A stretch of 64,000 bases of DNA from Herbidospora solisilvae. GTDB taxonomy: Bacteria; Actinomycetota; Actinomycetes; Streptosporangiales; Streptosporangiaceae. Under the pieces are notes generated by a model. That model worked only from the letters and a program-made list of their open reading frames with translations. It had not been told where the DNA came from and searched no databases. The stretch spans positions 62,001 to 126,000 of the forward strand of contig NZ_WXEW01000011.1 of the NCBI RefSeq assembly GCF_009901565.1, read 5' to 3'. Positions 32,395 through 40,891 of the stretch are shown here, piece after piece; position 1 is the stretch's first letter, and each line of letters starts with the position of its first letter. The position numbers were made by a program, and so were the translations under genes.

Positions 32395-33185
32395 CCGACG
32401 CCCATACCGCCGGCCGCGTGAGCGGGCTGGCCGCGGCTTCCGCGCGTGATCTGACCAGGCGCGCCGCCGCCCACCCCGCCCTGTTCCCCGCCCGGCCCTT
32501 CGACGCGACCCTGTTCAACGCCGTCGCGCTGGCCAACGCGTTCGGCTCGCCCGACGCGACCGTGGCCGAGCTCCGGGTGGCCAACCGGCTGTCCCTGTGG
32601 ATCTTCGCGGTCGACTGGCTGATCGACCACCGGGCGGAGGAGCTCGCCGAGGTCGACGCGATCGTCGAGGAGTGCCTGGACGGCACCGCCGACAGCCCGC
32701 TGACCGCCTTCCTCGGCGAGATCCGCGACGAGGTGGCCGACGCCACCGGGTTGTTCGAGGCCGAACTGGCCCGGATGCTGCACGCCATGCGCCGCGAGTT
32801 CGCCTGGAAGGCCCGCGGGGAGCTGCCGACGCTGGAGGCCTACCTGGACAACGCGGCCAACTTCGGGTCGACCTTCGTCAACGTCGCCCACTGGGCCAGG
32901 AACGGCGTCCAGGGCGTGGCCGGCCTCCTCCCGGCCAGCGACGAGGTGCAGAAGGTGCTGCGCCTGCTGAACGACCTGGCCACCCACCACCGGGACGTGA
33001 GCTGGGGCGACCTGAACGCGCTGATGCTCGGCCCGACCCCCGGCGAGGTCCGCGCCCACATCGAGACCCTGACCGGCAACGCGAGGAAGCTCATCGGCGA
33101 CGGCCCCCAGGCCGACTACCTGCGCCGGCAGATCGGCTACAGCTCCGGCTTCTACGGCGTCGCCGACTACTGGGGGAGCCGGTGA
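32391..33185 (+). CDS. Class I diterpene synthase-like protein
   Basis: A 264-residue all-helical protein, GTG start overlapping the P450 stop (GTGA). It has the layout of bacterial class I terpene synthases that act after a class II cyclase. The first metal motif is VDWLID (Asp75, Asp79; a DxxxD form instead of DDxxD) and the second is NDLATHHRD (Asn194, Thr198, Asp202; canonical NDxx[ST]xxxE with Asp for Glu). Near the C-terminus there is an aromatic stretch YSSGFYGVADYW. It would remove diphosphate from a bicyclic copalyl-type intermediate. The frame is open far upstream inside the P450 gene, which is a shadow. Confidence 0.82.
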   Translation: MTDAHTAGRVSGLAAASARDLTRRAAAHPALFPARPFDATLFNAVALANAFGSPDATVAELRVANRLSLWIFAVDWLIDHRAEELAEVDAIVEECLDGTADSPLTAFLGEIRDEVADATGLFEAELARMLHAMRREFAWKARGELPTLEAYLDNAANFGSTFVNVAHWARNGVQGVAGLLPASDEVQKVLRLLNDLATHHRDVSWGDLNALMLGPTPGEVRAHIETLTGNARKLIGDGPQADYLRRQIGYSSGFYGVADYWGSR

Positions 33186-34678
33186 CCGCCGAGGGGCTCG
33201 TCCGGGACCTGATGTCACGGCCGTGGGGCGACGTCTCGCCGTCGGTCTACGAGACCGGCCGCCTGGTCACGCTCACGCCGTGGCTGGTGGGTCACGCCGA
33301 ACGCATCGACTACCTGTGCGCCGTGCAGCGGCCCGACGGCGGCTGGGGCCTGCCCGACGGCTACGACCTGGTGCCCACCCTGTCCGCGACCGAAGGCCTG
33401 CTGTCCGCCGCCGACCGGGGGGATCCGGTGTCGGGCCGGGCCGATCCGGGGGCCGCCGCGCGGCGCGGCCTGGCCGTGCTGACGCGACGGCTGGTCGACG
33501 AGCCGTGGCGGCCGCTGCCCGACATGCCGGCGATCGAGCTCATCGTGCCGCACCTGATCGGCCTGATCAACGCGCGGTGCGGCGACCCGGGCCTGCCGAT
33601 CCCGCCCGGCATGAGCACCGCCCCGCTCGGCCGAATTCGCGACTGGTTGAAATCCGGTGTGCAAGTTCCAGAGAAATTGCTCCACGCACTGGAAATAGCC
33701 GGAGATTCCGCGACTTTTGCGCAAACAGGGCTTACTTCTATTGGTACGGTCGGAGCTTCGCCCGCCGCGACGGCGGCCTACCTCGGCGACCGCGGCCTCA
33801 TGGACCCCGGCAACCCCGCCCGCCTGCACCTGGAGGCGGTGGCCCGGCGGTTCCGCGGACCGGTCCCGGTGGGCCTGCCGATCACCGTCTTCGAGCGCGC
33901 CTGGGTGCTGAGCACTCTGGTCAGAGCCGGTGTCCCGGTCGATCCACCGGCCGAGATGCTGGCCGACCTGATGGCGGCCATCGGCCCCGCGGGCACCCCG
34001 GCCGGGCCGGGCCTGCCGCCCGACTGCGACACCACCTCGGTGGCCCTCTACGCCCTGGGGCTGTTCGGGATCCCGTACGACACCGAGTGCCTGCTGGCCT
34101 ACGAGCTCGACACCCACTTCTGCACCTGGCGGGCGGAGGAAGGCGCCTCCATCAGCACGAACGCCCACGTGCTCGACGCCCTGGGCCACCACCTGAGGCT
34201 GGTCCCGGAGGCCCGCCGCTATCAGCCGAAGATCGACAAGGCCGTCGCGTGGCTGATCGGGAAACAGCTCCCCGACGGTTCGTGGCGCGACCGCTGGCAC
34301 GCCAGCCCCTACTACGCCACCGCCTGCGCCGCCCTGGCCCTGCGCGAGTACGGCGGCCCGGCGGCCGAGGAGAGTGTGGCCAGGGCGCTGAGCTGGACGG
34401 TCGCCACCCAGCGCGAGGACGGATCGTGGGGCAGGTGGGCCGGCACCCAGGAGGAGACCGCCTACGCGCTGCAGATCCTCCTGCTCGCCGGAGGCTCCGG
34501 GCACCGCGAGGCGGCGGCCCGGGGACACGCCTTTCTGACCGACGAAGACGACATCTCGGAATGGCCGCCGCTGTGGCACGACAAGGATCTGTACCTGCCC
34601 GTTTCCATCGTCAGAGCGGCCATGATCGCGGCGCGTCATCTCACGCGACGGAATGCAGCGGCCCATCTTCAGATATGA
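33182..34678 (+). CDS. Class II diterpene cyclase (copalyl diphosphate synthase-like)
   Basis: A 498-residue alpha-alpha-barrel protein related to squalene-hopene cyclases. The acid motif is DCDTT at 281-285, a DxDT form of the class II DxDD; QW-like repeats include QRPDGGWGLPDG (about 50-60), KQLPDGSWRDRW and QREDGSWGRW. It would protonate geranylgeranyl diphosphate to give a bicyclic diphosphate for the class I enzyme. GTG start overlapping that gene (GTGA). Between 33633 and 33765 the codon use changes to AT-rich triplets (for example GAAATTG, ACTTTTGCGCAAACA), unlike both sides. No GGPP synthase gene is in the window. Confidence 0.88.
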   Translation: MTAEGLVRDLMSRPWGDVSPSVYETGRLVTLTPWLVGHAERIDYLCAVQRPDGGWGLPDGYDLVPTLSATEGLLSAADRGDPVSGRADPGAAARRGLAVLTRRLVDEPWRPLPDMPAIELIVPHLIGLINARCGDPGLPIPPGMSTAPLGRIRDWLKSGVQVPEKLLHALEIAGDSATFAQTGLTSIGTVGASPAATAAYLGDRGLMDPGNPARLHLEAVARRFRGPVPVGLPITVFERAWVLSTLVRAGVPVDPPAEMLADLMAAIGPAGTPAGPGLPPDCDTTSVALYALGLFGIPYDTECLLAYELDTHFCTWRAEEGASISTNAHVLDALGHHLRLVPEARRYQPKIDKAVAWLIGKQLPDGSWRDRWHASPYYATACAALALREYGGPAAEESVARALSWTVATQREDGSWGRWAGTQEETAYALQILLLAGGSGHREAAARGHAFLTDEDDISEWPPLWHDKDLYLPVSIVRAAMIAARHLTRRNAAAHLQI

Positions 34679-34729
34679 GTACATAAAGGGACACGTGTTG
34701 AGTGTGTTTCCCGGCATTGCTAAGGTTCC

Positions 34730-34756
34730 CCGGGGCGCCTGCGGCTTGCGCCCCGG
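34730..34756 (+). terminator. Terminator between the diterpenoid operon and the conservon
   Basis: CCGGGGCGC (34730-34738) and GCGCCCCGG (34748-34756) form a 9-bp perfect stem with a 9-base loop, followed by AAAT. It lies 52 bases after the class II cyclase stop, so the conservon should mainly have its own promoter. Confidence 0.65.
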
Positions 34757-34816
34757 AAATCCCCGCTAAGCGGTGACGAGTTAGTAATCGCCGGGAAACG
34801 TCCCAGGGTGGTTGAT

Positions 34817-37069
34817 ATGCGCTTACGCAATTCCCGAGTGCGCACCAAGGTGGTGGCACTGCTGCTGTCCCTCGCGGCCCTCTGGGGGTTCGCGGCCTGG
34901 GTCACGCTCCGGGAAGGCGTCAACCTCCTGTTCGTGAACACCTTCGACCAGGGTGTCGCGCAACCCAGTGACCCGCTCGTGCTCGCCCTCCAGGACGAAC
35001 GGCGCGCGACGGTCGTTCAGCTGGCGACCCGCCGCCCCCTGCCCGACATGGCCGGGCTGCGCGCCAAGACCGACCAGACCAGGGCCCACTTCGAGAAGCT
35101 GGCCAGAGGCGACGACGTCAGGTTCGCCTCCAGCCCCGACACGATGAAGCGCCTCGACGAGCTGTTCGGCCTCCTGGCCGGGCTGACCGACATCCGCAAG
35201 GCGGTCGACCAGGGCCGGATCAACCGCGAGCAGGCCGCCGACGGCTACACCCGGGCGCTCGACGCCATCTTCCGCACGTATTTCTCCGTCGCCACGCTCG
35301 ACGACGACGAAATCGCGAAGGATGCTCGCACTTACATCAGTCTTCAGCGCGCACGTGAAGTTCTTTCGCAAGAGGACGCGCTGCTCGCCGGTGCGATCGC
35401 GGCCGGTCGTTTCGGCGCCGGGGAACACGCGAAATTCGTTCAGATCGTCGGCGCCCAGCGTTTCCAGACGGCCGAGCAGGTCGGCGAACTGCGCCCCTCC
35501 GACCGCGCCCACTTCGACACGCTGCTCGAGAGCGACGCCTTCACCGCGCTCCGCCAGATCGAGAACGTGGTGATGGAGCGCGGCCGGACCCTGGAGGCGC
35601 CGCCCGTCACCGCCGACCAGTGGAAGCAGACCACCTCGGTCGCGCTCGGCCGGATGATGGACGAGGTCCTCGCCGGTGGTGACCGGGTGGTCGAGCGGGC
35701 CACGCCGGTCGCCCTGGGCGTCATCGTGCGGCTGGTCCTGGCCGGCGGTCTCGGGCTGGTGGCGGTCATCGCGTCGATCGTCCTGTCGATCACCACCGCC
35801 CGGCGCCTGATCGCGCAGCTGGAGAAGCTGCGCGACGCCGCCCACCAGCTCGCCGACGAGCGGCTGCCCGGCGTCGTCGAACGGCTCGCCCACGGCGAGA
35901 AGGTCGACGTCGCCAAGGAGGCGCCGCCCCTGGAGTTCGGCGGCGACGTCATCGGCCAGGTGGGCCAGGCGTTCAACGCCGTGCAGGAGACCGCGATCCG
36001 GACCGCCGTCGAGGAGGCCGAGCTCCGGCAGTCGATCCGCGACATCCTGCTCAGCCTGGCCCGGCGCACCCAGTCGCTCGTGCACCGCCAGCTCACCCTG
36101 CTCGACGTCATGGAGCGCCGCGAGACCGACGCCGAGGAGCTCAAGGACCTGTTCCGGGTCGACCACCTCGCCACCCGCATGCGCCGCAACGCCGAGAACC
36201 TCATCGTCCTGTCGGGCGCCACCCCGGCCCGCGCCTGGCGGCGCGCGGTCCCGATGGTCGACGTGGTGCGCGGCGCGCTCGCCGAGGTCGAAGACTACAC
36301 GCGCGTGACGATCATGCCGATGGGCCAGGTCGACCTGACCGGCCGGGCGGTCGGCGACGTCATCCACCTGCTCGCCGAGGTCATCGAGAACGCCGTGTCG
36401 TTCTCGCCGCCCTACACCGTCGTGCAGGTCGGCGGCCACCCGGTCGCCAGCGGCTACGCCATCGAGATCGAGGACCGGGGCCTGGGCATGACCCAGGAGG
36501 ACCTCGACGAGGCCAACGCCCGCATCCTCAACCCGCCGGAGTTCAACCTGTCGAGCACCGCGCGGCTCGGCCTCTACGTCGTCAGCCGCCTGGCCGAACG
36601 CCACGGCATCCGGGTCTCCCTCAAGAGCTCCCCCTACGGCGGCACGACCGCCGTGGTACTGCTGCCGAGCGAGCTGGTCATCGACGACCGGCCGGCCGAC
36701 ATCCCCCCGGCCGAGCAACTGCCCGAGGCCCTTCCGAGACTGGCCGAGGTCACGATGCTCGCCGCGCCCGTGGCACAGCTCACCCGGCGCCACCCAGAGC
36801 CCGAGCAGGACACCCCTGTCGCTCCGCGCGTCCCGGAGGCCACCGTGACCGAGTTCACCCCGTCTGGTCTGCCCTTCCGCGTTCCCCAGGCGAGCATCGC
36901 CCCGTCGCTGCGCGACGCGGTCGACGACCTCGCGGAACCGGAGGAAGAGGACGACGAACGGTCACCCGAAGACATCATGCGCATCATGGGCTCGTTCCAG
37001 TCGGGCACCCGGCGGGGACGGTCCGATGCGGCCCGCAAACTCCAACAGAACGAAGGGGACGATCGGTGA
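34817..37069 (+). CDS. cvnA: Conservon sensor kinase-like protein CvnA
   Basis: A 750-residue membrane protein: segment at about 12-30, an outside nitrate-sensor-like four-helix domain (about 35-290; DERRATVVQLATRRP), a second membrane segment (about 300-325), HAMP-like linker, and a kinase-type ATP-binding domain with EVIENAVSFSPP (N box), EDRGLGM (G1) and LGLYVVSRLAERHG (G2). As in other CvnA proteins no normal H box is visible. The C-terminal tail (about 620-750) is acidic and disordered. Start at ATG 34817 because AGGGTGG precedes it by 5 bases; GTG 34808 is possible. It heads the four-gene conservon, a membrane-linked G-protein module of actinomycetes. Confidence 0.92.
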   Translation: MRLRNSRVRTKVVALLLSLAALWGFAAWVTLREGVNLLFVNTFDQGVAQPSDPLVLALQDERRATVVQLATRRPLPDMAGLRAKTDQTRAHFEKLARGDDVRFASSPDTMKRLDELFGLLAGLTDIRKAVDQGRINREQAADGYTRALDAIFRTYFSVATLDDDEIAKDARTYISLQRAREVLSQEDALLAGAIAAGRFGAGEHAKFVQIVGAQRFQTAEQVGELRPSDRAHFDTLLESDAFTALRQIENVVMERGRTLEAPPVTADQWKQTTSVALGRMMDEVLAGGDRVVERATPVALGVIVRLVLAGGLGLVAVIASIVLSITTARRLIAQLEKLRDAAHQLADERLPGVVERLAHGEKVDVAKEAPPLEFGGDVIGQVGQAFNAVQETAIRTAVEEAELRQSIRDILLSLARRTQSLVHRQLTLLDVMERRETDAEELKDLFRVDHLATRMRRNAENLIVLSGATPARAWRRAVPMVDVVRGALAEVEDYTRVTIMPMGQVDLTGRAVGDVIHLLAEVIENAVSFSPPYTVVQVGGHPVASGYAIEIEDRGLGMTQEDLDEANARILNPPEFNLSSTARLGLYVVSRLAERHGIRVSLKSSPYGGTTAVVLLPSELVIDDRPADIPPAEQLPEALPRLAEVTMLAAPVAQLTRRHPEPEQDTPVAPRVPEATVTEFTPSGLPFRVPQASIAPSLRDAVDDLAEPEEEDDERSPEDIMRIMGSFQSGTRRGRSDAARKLQQNEGDDR

Positions 37070-37479
37070 CCGCCGCCGACCTCGCCTGGCTCCTCGACGA
37101 CCTGGTCAGCAATGTCCGGGAGGTGCGGCACGGCATCGTGTTGTCCTCCGACGGGCTGCTGCTCGCGAGCTCACGGGACCTGGAGATAGCCAGCGCCGAG
37201 CATCTGTCGGCGGTGGCCGCCGGCGTGCAGTCGCTGGCCCGCGGCGTGAGCGAACGGTTCGAGGGCGGAGCCGTCCGGCAGACCATCATCGAGATGCGGT
37301 CGGCCTACCTGGTGGTCACCGTCGCCGGCCACGGCGCCTGCCTCGCGGTGCTCTGCGAGGAGGACGCCGACGTCGGCCTCGTGGCCTACGAGATGGCGAT
37401 GCTCGTGGTCCGCGTCGGGCAGTATCTGACGTCTCCCGCACGGTCCGCGGCGTCTTCTACGGGCAGGAGCGACCCGTGA
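37066..37479 (+). CDS. cvnB: Conservon roadblock/LC7 protein CvnB
   Basis: A 137-residue roadblock/LC7-domain protein: LAWLLDDLVSNVREVRHGIVLSSDGLLLA and the VAAGVQSLARGVSERF helix. Roadblock proteins modulate small GTPases, here CvnD. GTG start overlapping cvnA (GTGA), stop overlapping cvnC (GTGA). Confidence 0.92.
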   Translation: MTAADLAWLLDDLVSNVREVRHGIVLSSDGLLLASSRDLEIASAEHLSAVAAGVQSLARGVSERFEGGAVRQTIIEMRSAYLVVTVAGHGACLAVLCEEDADVGLVAYEMAMLVVRVGQYLTSPARSAASSTGRSDP

Positions 37480-37835
37480 ACCCAGACGAGCAGCTGTACG
37501 ACGAGCAGGTCGTCCGTCCCTACGTCATCTCGCGCGGCCGGACCGAGGCCCGCGCGAACCTCGACCTGATCTCCCTGGCGGTCGCCATCAGGCAGCCGAC
37601 CGGGCTGGAGGTCGGGCTCGACCCCGAGCACCTGGCGATCGTGCGGTTGTGCCGCCGCCCGCTGTCGGTGGCCGAGATCGCCGCCGCCCTCGACCTGCCC
37701 GCGGGCACGGTCCGGGTGCTGCTCGGCGACCTGCTCGATTCGGGCTTCGTGGCGGTCCAGGACCCGCAGCCCGAGGTGGACGTACTCGACGAGCGAATGT
37801 ATAGGGCGGTGCTCGATGGCCTCCGTGCCCTCTGA
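37476..37835 (+). CDS. cvnC: Conservon DUF742 protein CvnC
   Basis: A 119-residue DUF742 protein with VVRPYVISRGRTEARANLDLISLA and a helix-turn-helix-like second half (LSVAEIAAALDLPAGTVRVLLGDLLDSGFVAV). Start GTG at 37476 inside the cvnB stop. Overlaps cvnD by 20 bases. In conservons CvnC links the sensor complex to the G protein. Confidence 0.92.
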   Translation: MNPDEQLYDEQVVRPYVISRGRTEARANLDLISLAVAIRQPTGLEVGLDPEHLAIVRLCRRPLSVAEIAAALDLPAGTVRVLLGDLLDSGFVAVQDPQPEVDVLDERMYRAVLDGLRAL

Positions 37836-38400
37836 CAAACCTCGCATGCCCACCCCCGTGAAGCTGCTGATCGCGGGCGGCTTCGGGGTGGGCAAGACGA
37901 CGATGGTCGGCGCGGTCTCCGAGATCCGGCCGCTGCGCACCGAGGAGCTGCTGACCGACCGCAGCATCGGCGTCGACGACCTGTCGGGCGTCGAGCGGAA
38001 GACCACCACCACGGTGGCGATGGACTTCGGCCGGATCAGCGTCGGCGACGACTACGTGCTCTACCTGTTCGGCACCCCCGGCCAGGAGCGGTTCTGGTTC
38101 GTCTGGGACGAACTGGCCAGGGGCGCCCTGGGCGCCGTCGTGCTCGCCGACACCCGCCGGCTCTCCGACTGCTTCCCGTCGGTCGACTACTTCGAGCGGC
38201 GCGGCACCCCGTTCGTCGTCGCGGTCAACTGCTTCGAGGGCGCCCCGGTCTACGACCTGGCCGAGGTGAAGATGGCGCTCAGCCTGCCGCCGGACATCCC
38301 GGTGCTGCTGTGCGACGCCCGCCGCCGCGCCTCCGGCAAGGAGGTGCTGATCACCCTCGTCCAGCACGCCTACAGCAGGCGGCCGGTGGCCAAGGTCTGA
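37816..38400 (+). CDS. cvnD: Conservon Ras-like GTPase CvnD
   Basis: A 194-residue small GTPase of the MglA/Rab-like group: P loop GGFGVGKTT (about 21-29), switch Thr in ERKTTTTVAMDFGR, G3 LFGTPGQERFW, and AVNCFEG in the G4 place instead of NKxD. Completes cvnABCD. In Streptomyces coelicolor conservons control aerial growth and antibiotic output, and some carry P450 genes next to them. The last 31 bases overlap the 3' end of the convergent menD. Confidence 0.92.
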   Translation: MASVPSDKPRMPTPVKLLIAGGFGVGKTTMVGAVSEIRPLRTEELLTDRSIGVDDLSGVERKTTTTVAMDFGRISVGDDYVLYLFGTPGQERFWFVWDELARGALGAVVLADTRRLSDCFPSVDYFERRGTPFVVAVNCFEGAPVYDLAEVKMALSLPPDIPVLLCDARRRASGKEVLITLVQHAYSRRPVAKV

Positions 38401-40019
38401 GACACCGCCTCCTGGATGCGTCGCCGGACGGCGGCCTGTTCGTCGCGTTCGGTGACGACCTCGACCACCCACAGGCCCGTGCTGGGCTGCATCTCGTTCA
38501 CGCCGTTGACCCGTGCGTACGGGACCTGCGCCATCGCGGCGACGTCGCGGGCGCTGACGCCGTGGGGCGTGCCGAAGAGGCGCTCGAACTCCGGCCGGCC
38601 GGCCGGTTCGAGGGTCGAGAAGATGCCGCCGCCGTCGTTGTTGACGACCACGATCGTCAGGTCGGGCCGGGGCTCCATCGGGCCCATGACCAGGCCGTTC
38701 TGGTCGTGGATGAGCGACAGGTCGCCGATCAGGGCGTAGGAGGGGCCGTCGTGGGCCAGCGCCGCGCCGATCGCCGACGACACCAGGCCGTCGATGCCGG
38801 ACGCGCCCCGGTTGGCCATGATCCGCACGCCGTCGCGCGGCCGCATCGCCAGGTCGAGGTCGCGGATCGGCATGCTCGACCCGGCGAACAGCAGCGCGTT
38901 CGACGGCAGCGCCGCGACCAGGTCGCGGGCCAGCCTCGGCTCGCTCACCGGGATGGCGTCGAGCAGCAGGTCGATCGCGTCGCGGGCGCGCTTCTCGGCC
39001 TCGTGCCAGGTGGCCGTCCACTCGGTCGGCCCGGTCATCTCGCCGGGCCGCACCGACGGGACGACCGCCATCGCCGTGCGGGTCGGGTCGGGGTGGCGGG
39101 TGGCGCGGGAGACCACGACGTGGCGTTCGGCCGACCGGATGTAGGCCAGCGCCGCGCGTGACAACCCCACCCGGCCGGAGGTGACGACCAGGCCCGGCCG
39201 GAACACCCGGGCGAACGCCGGGTCGCCGAGCAGGCTGCGGTAGGTCGAAATGGCCGCCGGGCCGCTGCGGTGGCCGCTCGTCGGCTCGGCCAGGATCGGC
39301 CAGCCGGTGGCCTCGGCCAGGCCCTCCCAGTCGTCGTCCTCCGCGCCGTCGCCGAGCACGATGACGCCGCGCTCCTCGGCCGGGAGTTCGACCGGGTCGA
39401 GGATCGGCGCGGGCGGCGTCATGGCCGTCCAGGGGCGGCGGTCGGCGCGGCCCTCCAGCAGCTTGTCGGCGTCGCCCGACGGGATCAGCGGGTCGCGGAA
39501 GGCCAGGTTGACGTGGACCGGGCCCGGGTCGGGGCTGAGCATGGCCGACCAGGCCCGGTCGACGGTGGTCCGCCAGTAGGGCATCTGGCCCGGTTCGGCC
39601 GCGCCCATCTCGCAGAACCAGCGCACGTGGCCGCCGTAGAGCTTGATCTGGTCGATCGTCTGGTTGGCGCCGGTCGCCCGCAGCTCCGGCGGCCGGTCGG
39701 CCGTCAGCAGCAGCAACGGGATGCCCGACTCGGCGGCCTCGACCACGGCGGGCAGGTAGTTGGCGGCGGCGGTGCCGGACGTACAGACGAGAGCGACCGG
39801 GCGGCCCGACCGCCGGGCCAGGCCCAGCGCCAGGAACGCCGCCGAGCGCTCGTCGACCCGGACGTGCAGCCGCACGTGCTCGTTGTTGTGGAAGGCCAGC
39901 GCGAGGGCCGTCGACCGGGAGCCGGGGGAGACGACGACCTCGGCCAGCCCGCAGCGGGCCAGTTCGTCGACGACCACCCCGGCCAGCGCGGTGGAGCCGT
40001 TCCCGCTCAGAAGTGCCAT
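38370..40019 (-). CDS. menD: 2-succinyl-5-enolpyruvyl-6-hydroxy-3-cyclohexene-1-carboxylate synthase
   Basis: Thiamine-diphosphate enzyme of menaquinone synthesis joining isochorismate and 2-oxoglutarate. 549 residues. N-terminal VVVSPGSRSTALALAFH with the catalytic-site Glu in RVDERSAAFLALG, middle domain, and C-terminal ThDP site IGDLSLIHDQNGL...VVVNNDGGGIFSTLE, all MenD marks. Start ATG at 40019, overlapping the menB stop by 13 bases; a long open frame beyond is a shadow of menB. Its stop lies inside the 3' end of cvnD, tail to tail. Confidence 0.96.
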   Translation of the reverse strand: MALLSGNGSTALAGVVVDELARCGLAEVVVSPGSRSTALALAFHNNEHVRLHVRVDERSAAFLALGLARRSGRPVALVCTSGTAAANYLPAVVEAAESGIPLLLLTADRPPELRATGANQTIDQIKLYGGHVRWFCEMGAAEPGQMPYWRTTVDRAWSAMLSPDPGPVHVNLAFRDPLIPSGDADKLLEGRADRRPWTAMTPPAPILDPVELPAEERGVIVLGDGAEDDDWEGLAEATGWPILAEPTSGHRSGPAAISTYRSLLGDPAFARVFRPGLVVTSGRVGLSRAALAYIRSAERHVVVSRATRHPDPTRTAMAVVPSVRPGEMTGPTEWTATWHEAEKRARDAIDLLLDAIPVSEPRLARDLVAALPSNALLFAGSSMPIRDLDLAMRPRDGVRIMANRGASGIDGLVSSAIGAALAHDGPSYALIGDLSLIHDQNGLVMGPMEPRPDLTIVVVNNDGGGIFSTLEPAGRPEFERLFGTPHGVSARDVAAMAQVPYARVNGVNEMQPSTGLWVVEVVTERDEQAAVRRRIQEAVSQTLATGRLL

Positions 40020-40885
40020 GGGAACGGGCTCCAATCGGGTGAGCGTTTCTCGAGGAACGAGTCGCGGCCCTCGGCCGCCTCGTCGGTCATGTACGCCAGC
40101 CGCGTCGCCTCCCCGGCGAACACCTGCTGGCCCACGAGCCCGTCGTCGATGAGGTTGAACGCGTATTTCAGCATGCGCTGCGCGGTCGGGCTCTTGGCGT
40201 TGATCTTGCGGGCCCATTCGAGCGCGACGACCTCGAGCTCCTCGTGGGGCACGACCGCGTTGACCATGCCCATCCGGTGGGCGGCCTCGGCGTCGTAGGT
40301 CTCGCCCAGGAAGAAGATCTCGCGGGCGAACTTCTGGCCCACCTGGCGGGCCAGGTAGGCGCTGCCGAAGCCGCCGTCGAAGCTGGCGACGTCGGCGTCG
40401 GTCTGCTTGAACCTCGCGTGCTCCCGGCTGGCGAGGGTCAGGTCGGCCACCACGTGGAGGCTGTGGCCGCCGCCCGCCGCCCAGCCCGGCACCACGCAGA
40501 TGACGACCTTGCCCATGAAGCGGATCTGCCGCTGCACCTCCAGGATGTGGAGGCGGCCGGTGGCGGGGGTGCCGTCGGCGTACTGGTAGCCGTCCTTGCC
40601 CCGGATGCGCTGGTCGCCGCCGGAGCAGAAGGCCCAGCCGCCGTCGCGCGGCGAGGGCCCGTTGCCGGTCAGCAGCACACACCCGACGTCGACCTGCTGC
40701 CGGGCGTGGTCGAACGCCTGGAAGAGCTCGTCGACCGTCTGCGGGCGGAACGCGTTGCGCACCTCGGGACGGTTGAAGGCGATCCGAACCGTGCCCTGGT
40801 CAACCGCGCGGTGGTAGGTGATGTCGGCGAAGTCGAAGCCCTCGACGGGGCGCCACGCCTTCTCGTCGAACAGTTCAGAAACCAT
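40007..40885 (-). CDS. menB: 1,4-dihydroxy-2-naphthoyl-CoA synthase
   Basis: Crotonase-family ring-closing enzyme of menaquinone synthesis, 292 residues. Marks: RIAFNRPEVRNAFRPQTVDEL, AFCSGGDQRIRG (oxyanion hole), VPGWAAGGGHSLHVVADLTLAS, FKQTDADVASFDGGFGS (active-site Asp in place of the usual crotonase Glu, typical of MenB) and the C-terminal RSPDWSPFPWHF. Six bases downstream of menF in the same direction. Confidence 0.96.
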   Translation of the reverse strand: MVSELFDEKAWRPVEGFDFADITYHRAVDQGTVRIAFNRPEVRNAFRPQTVDELFQAFDHARQQVDVGCVLLTGNGPSPRDGGWAFCSGGDQRIRGKDGYQYADGTPATGRLHILEVQRQIRFMGKVVICVVPGWAAGGGHSLHVVADLTLASREHARFKQTDADVASFDGGFGSAYLARQVGQKFAREIFFLGETYDAEAAHRMGMVNAVVPHEELEVVALEWARKINAKSPTAQRMLKYAFNLIDDGLVGQQVFAGEATRLAYMTDEAAEGRDSFLEKRSPDWSPFPWHF

Positions 40886-40891
40886 GCTGTC

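Noticed and set aside
32597-33181. Open frame that would extend the class II cyclase upstream
   Set aside because: Shadow of the class I synthase gene; the GTG at 33182 in the GTGA overlap fits the family start.
40020-40682. Apparent N-terminal extension of MenD
   Set aside because: It is a shadow frame of menB; MenD homology begins at the ATG at 40019.
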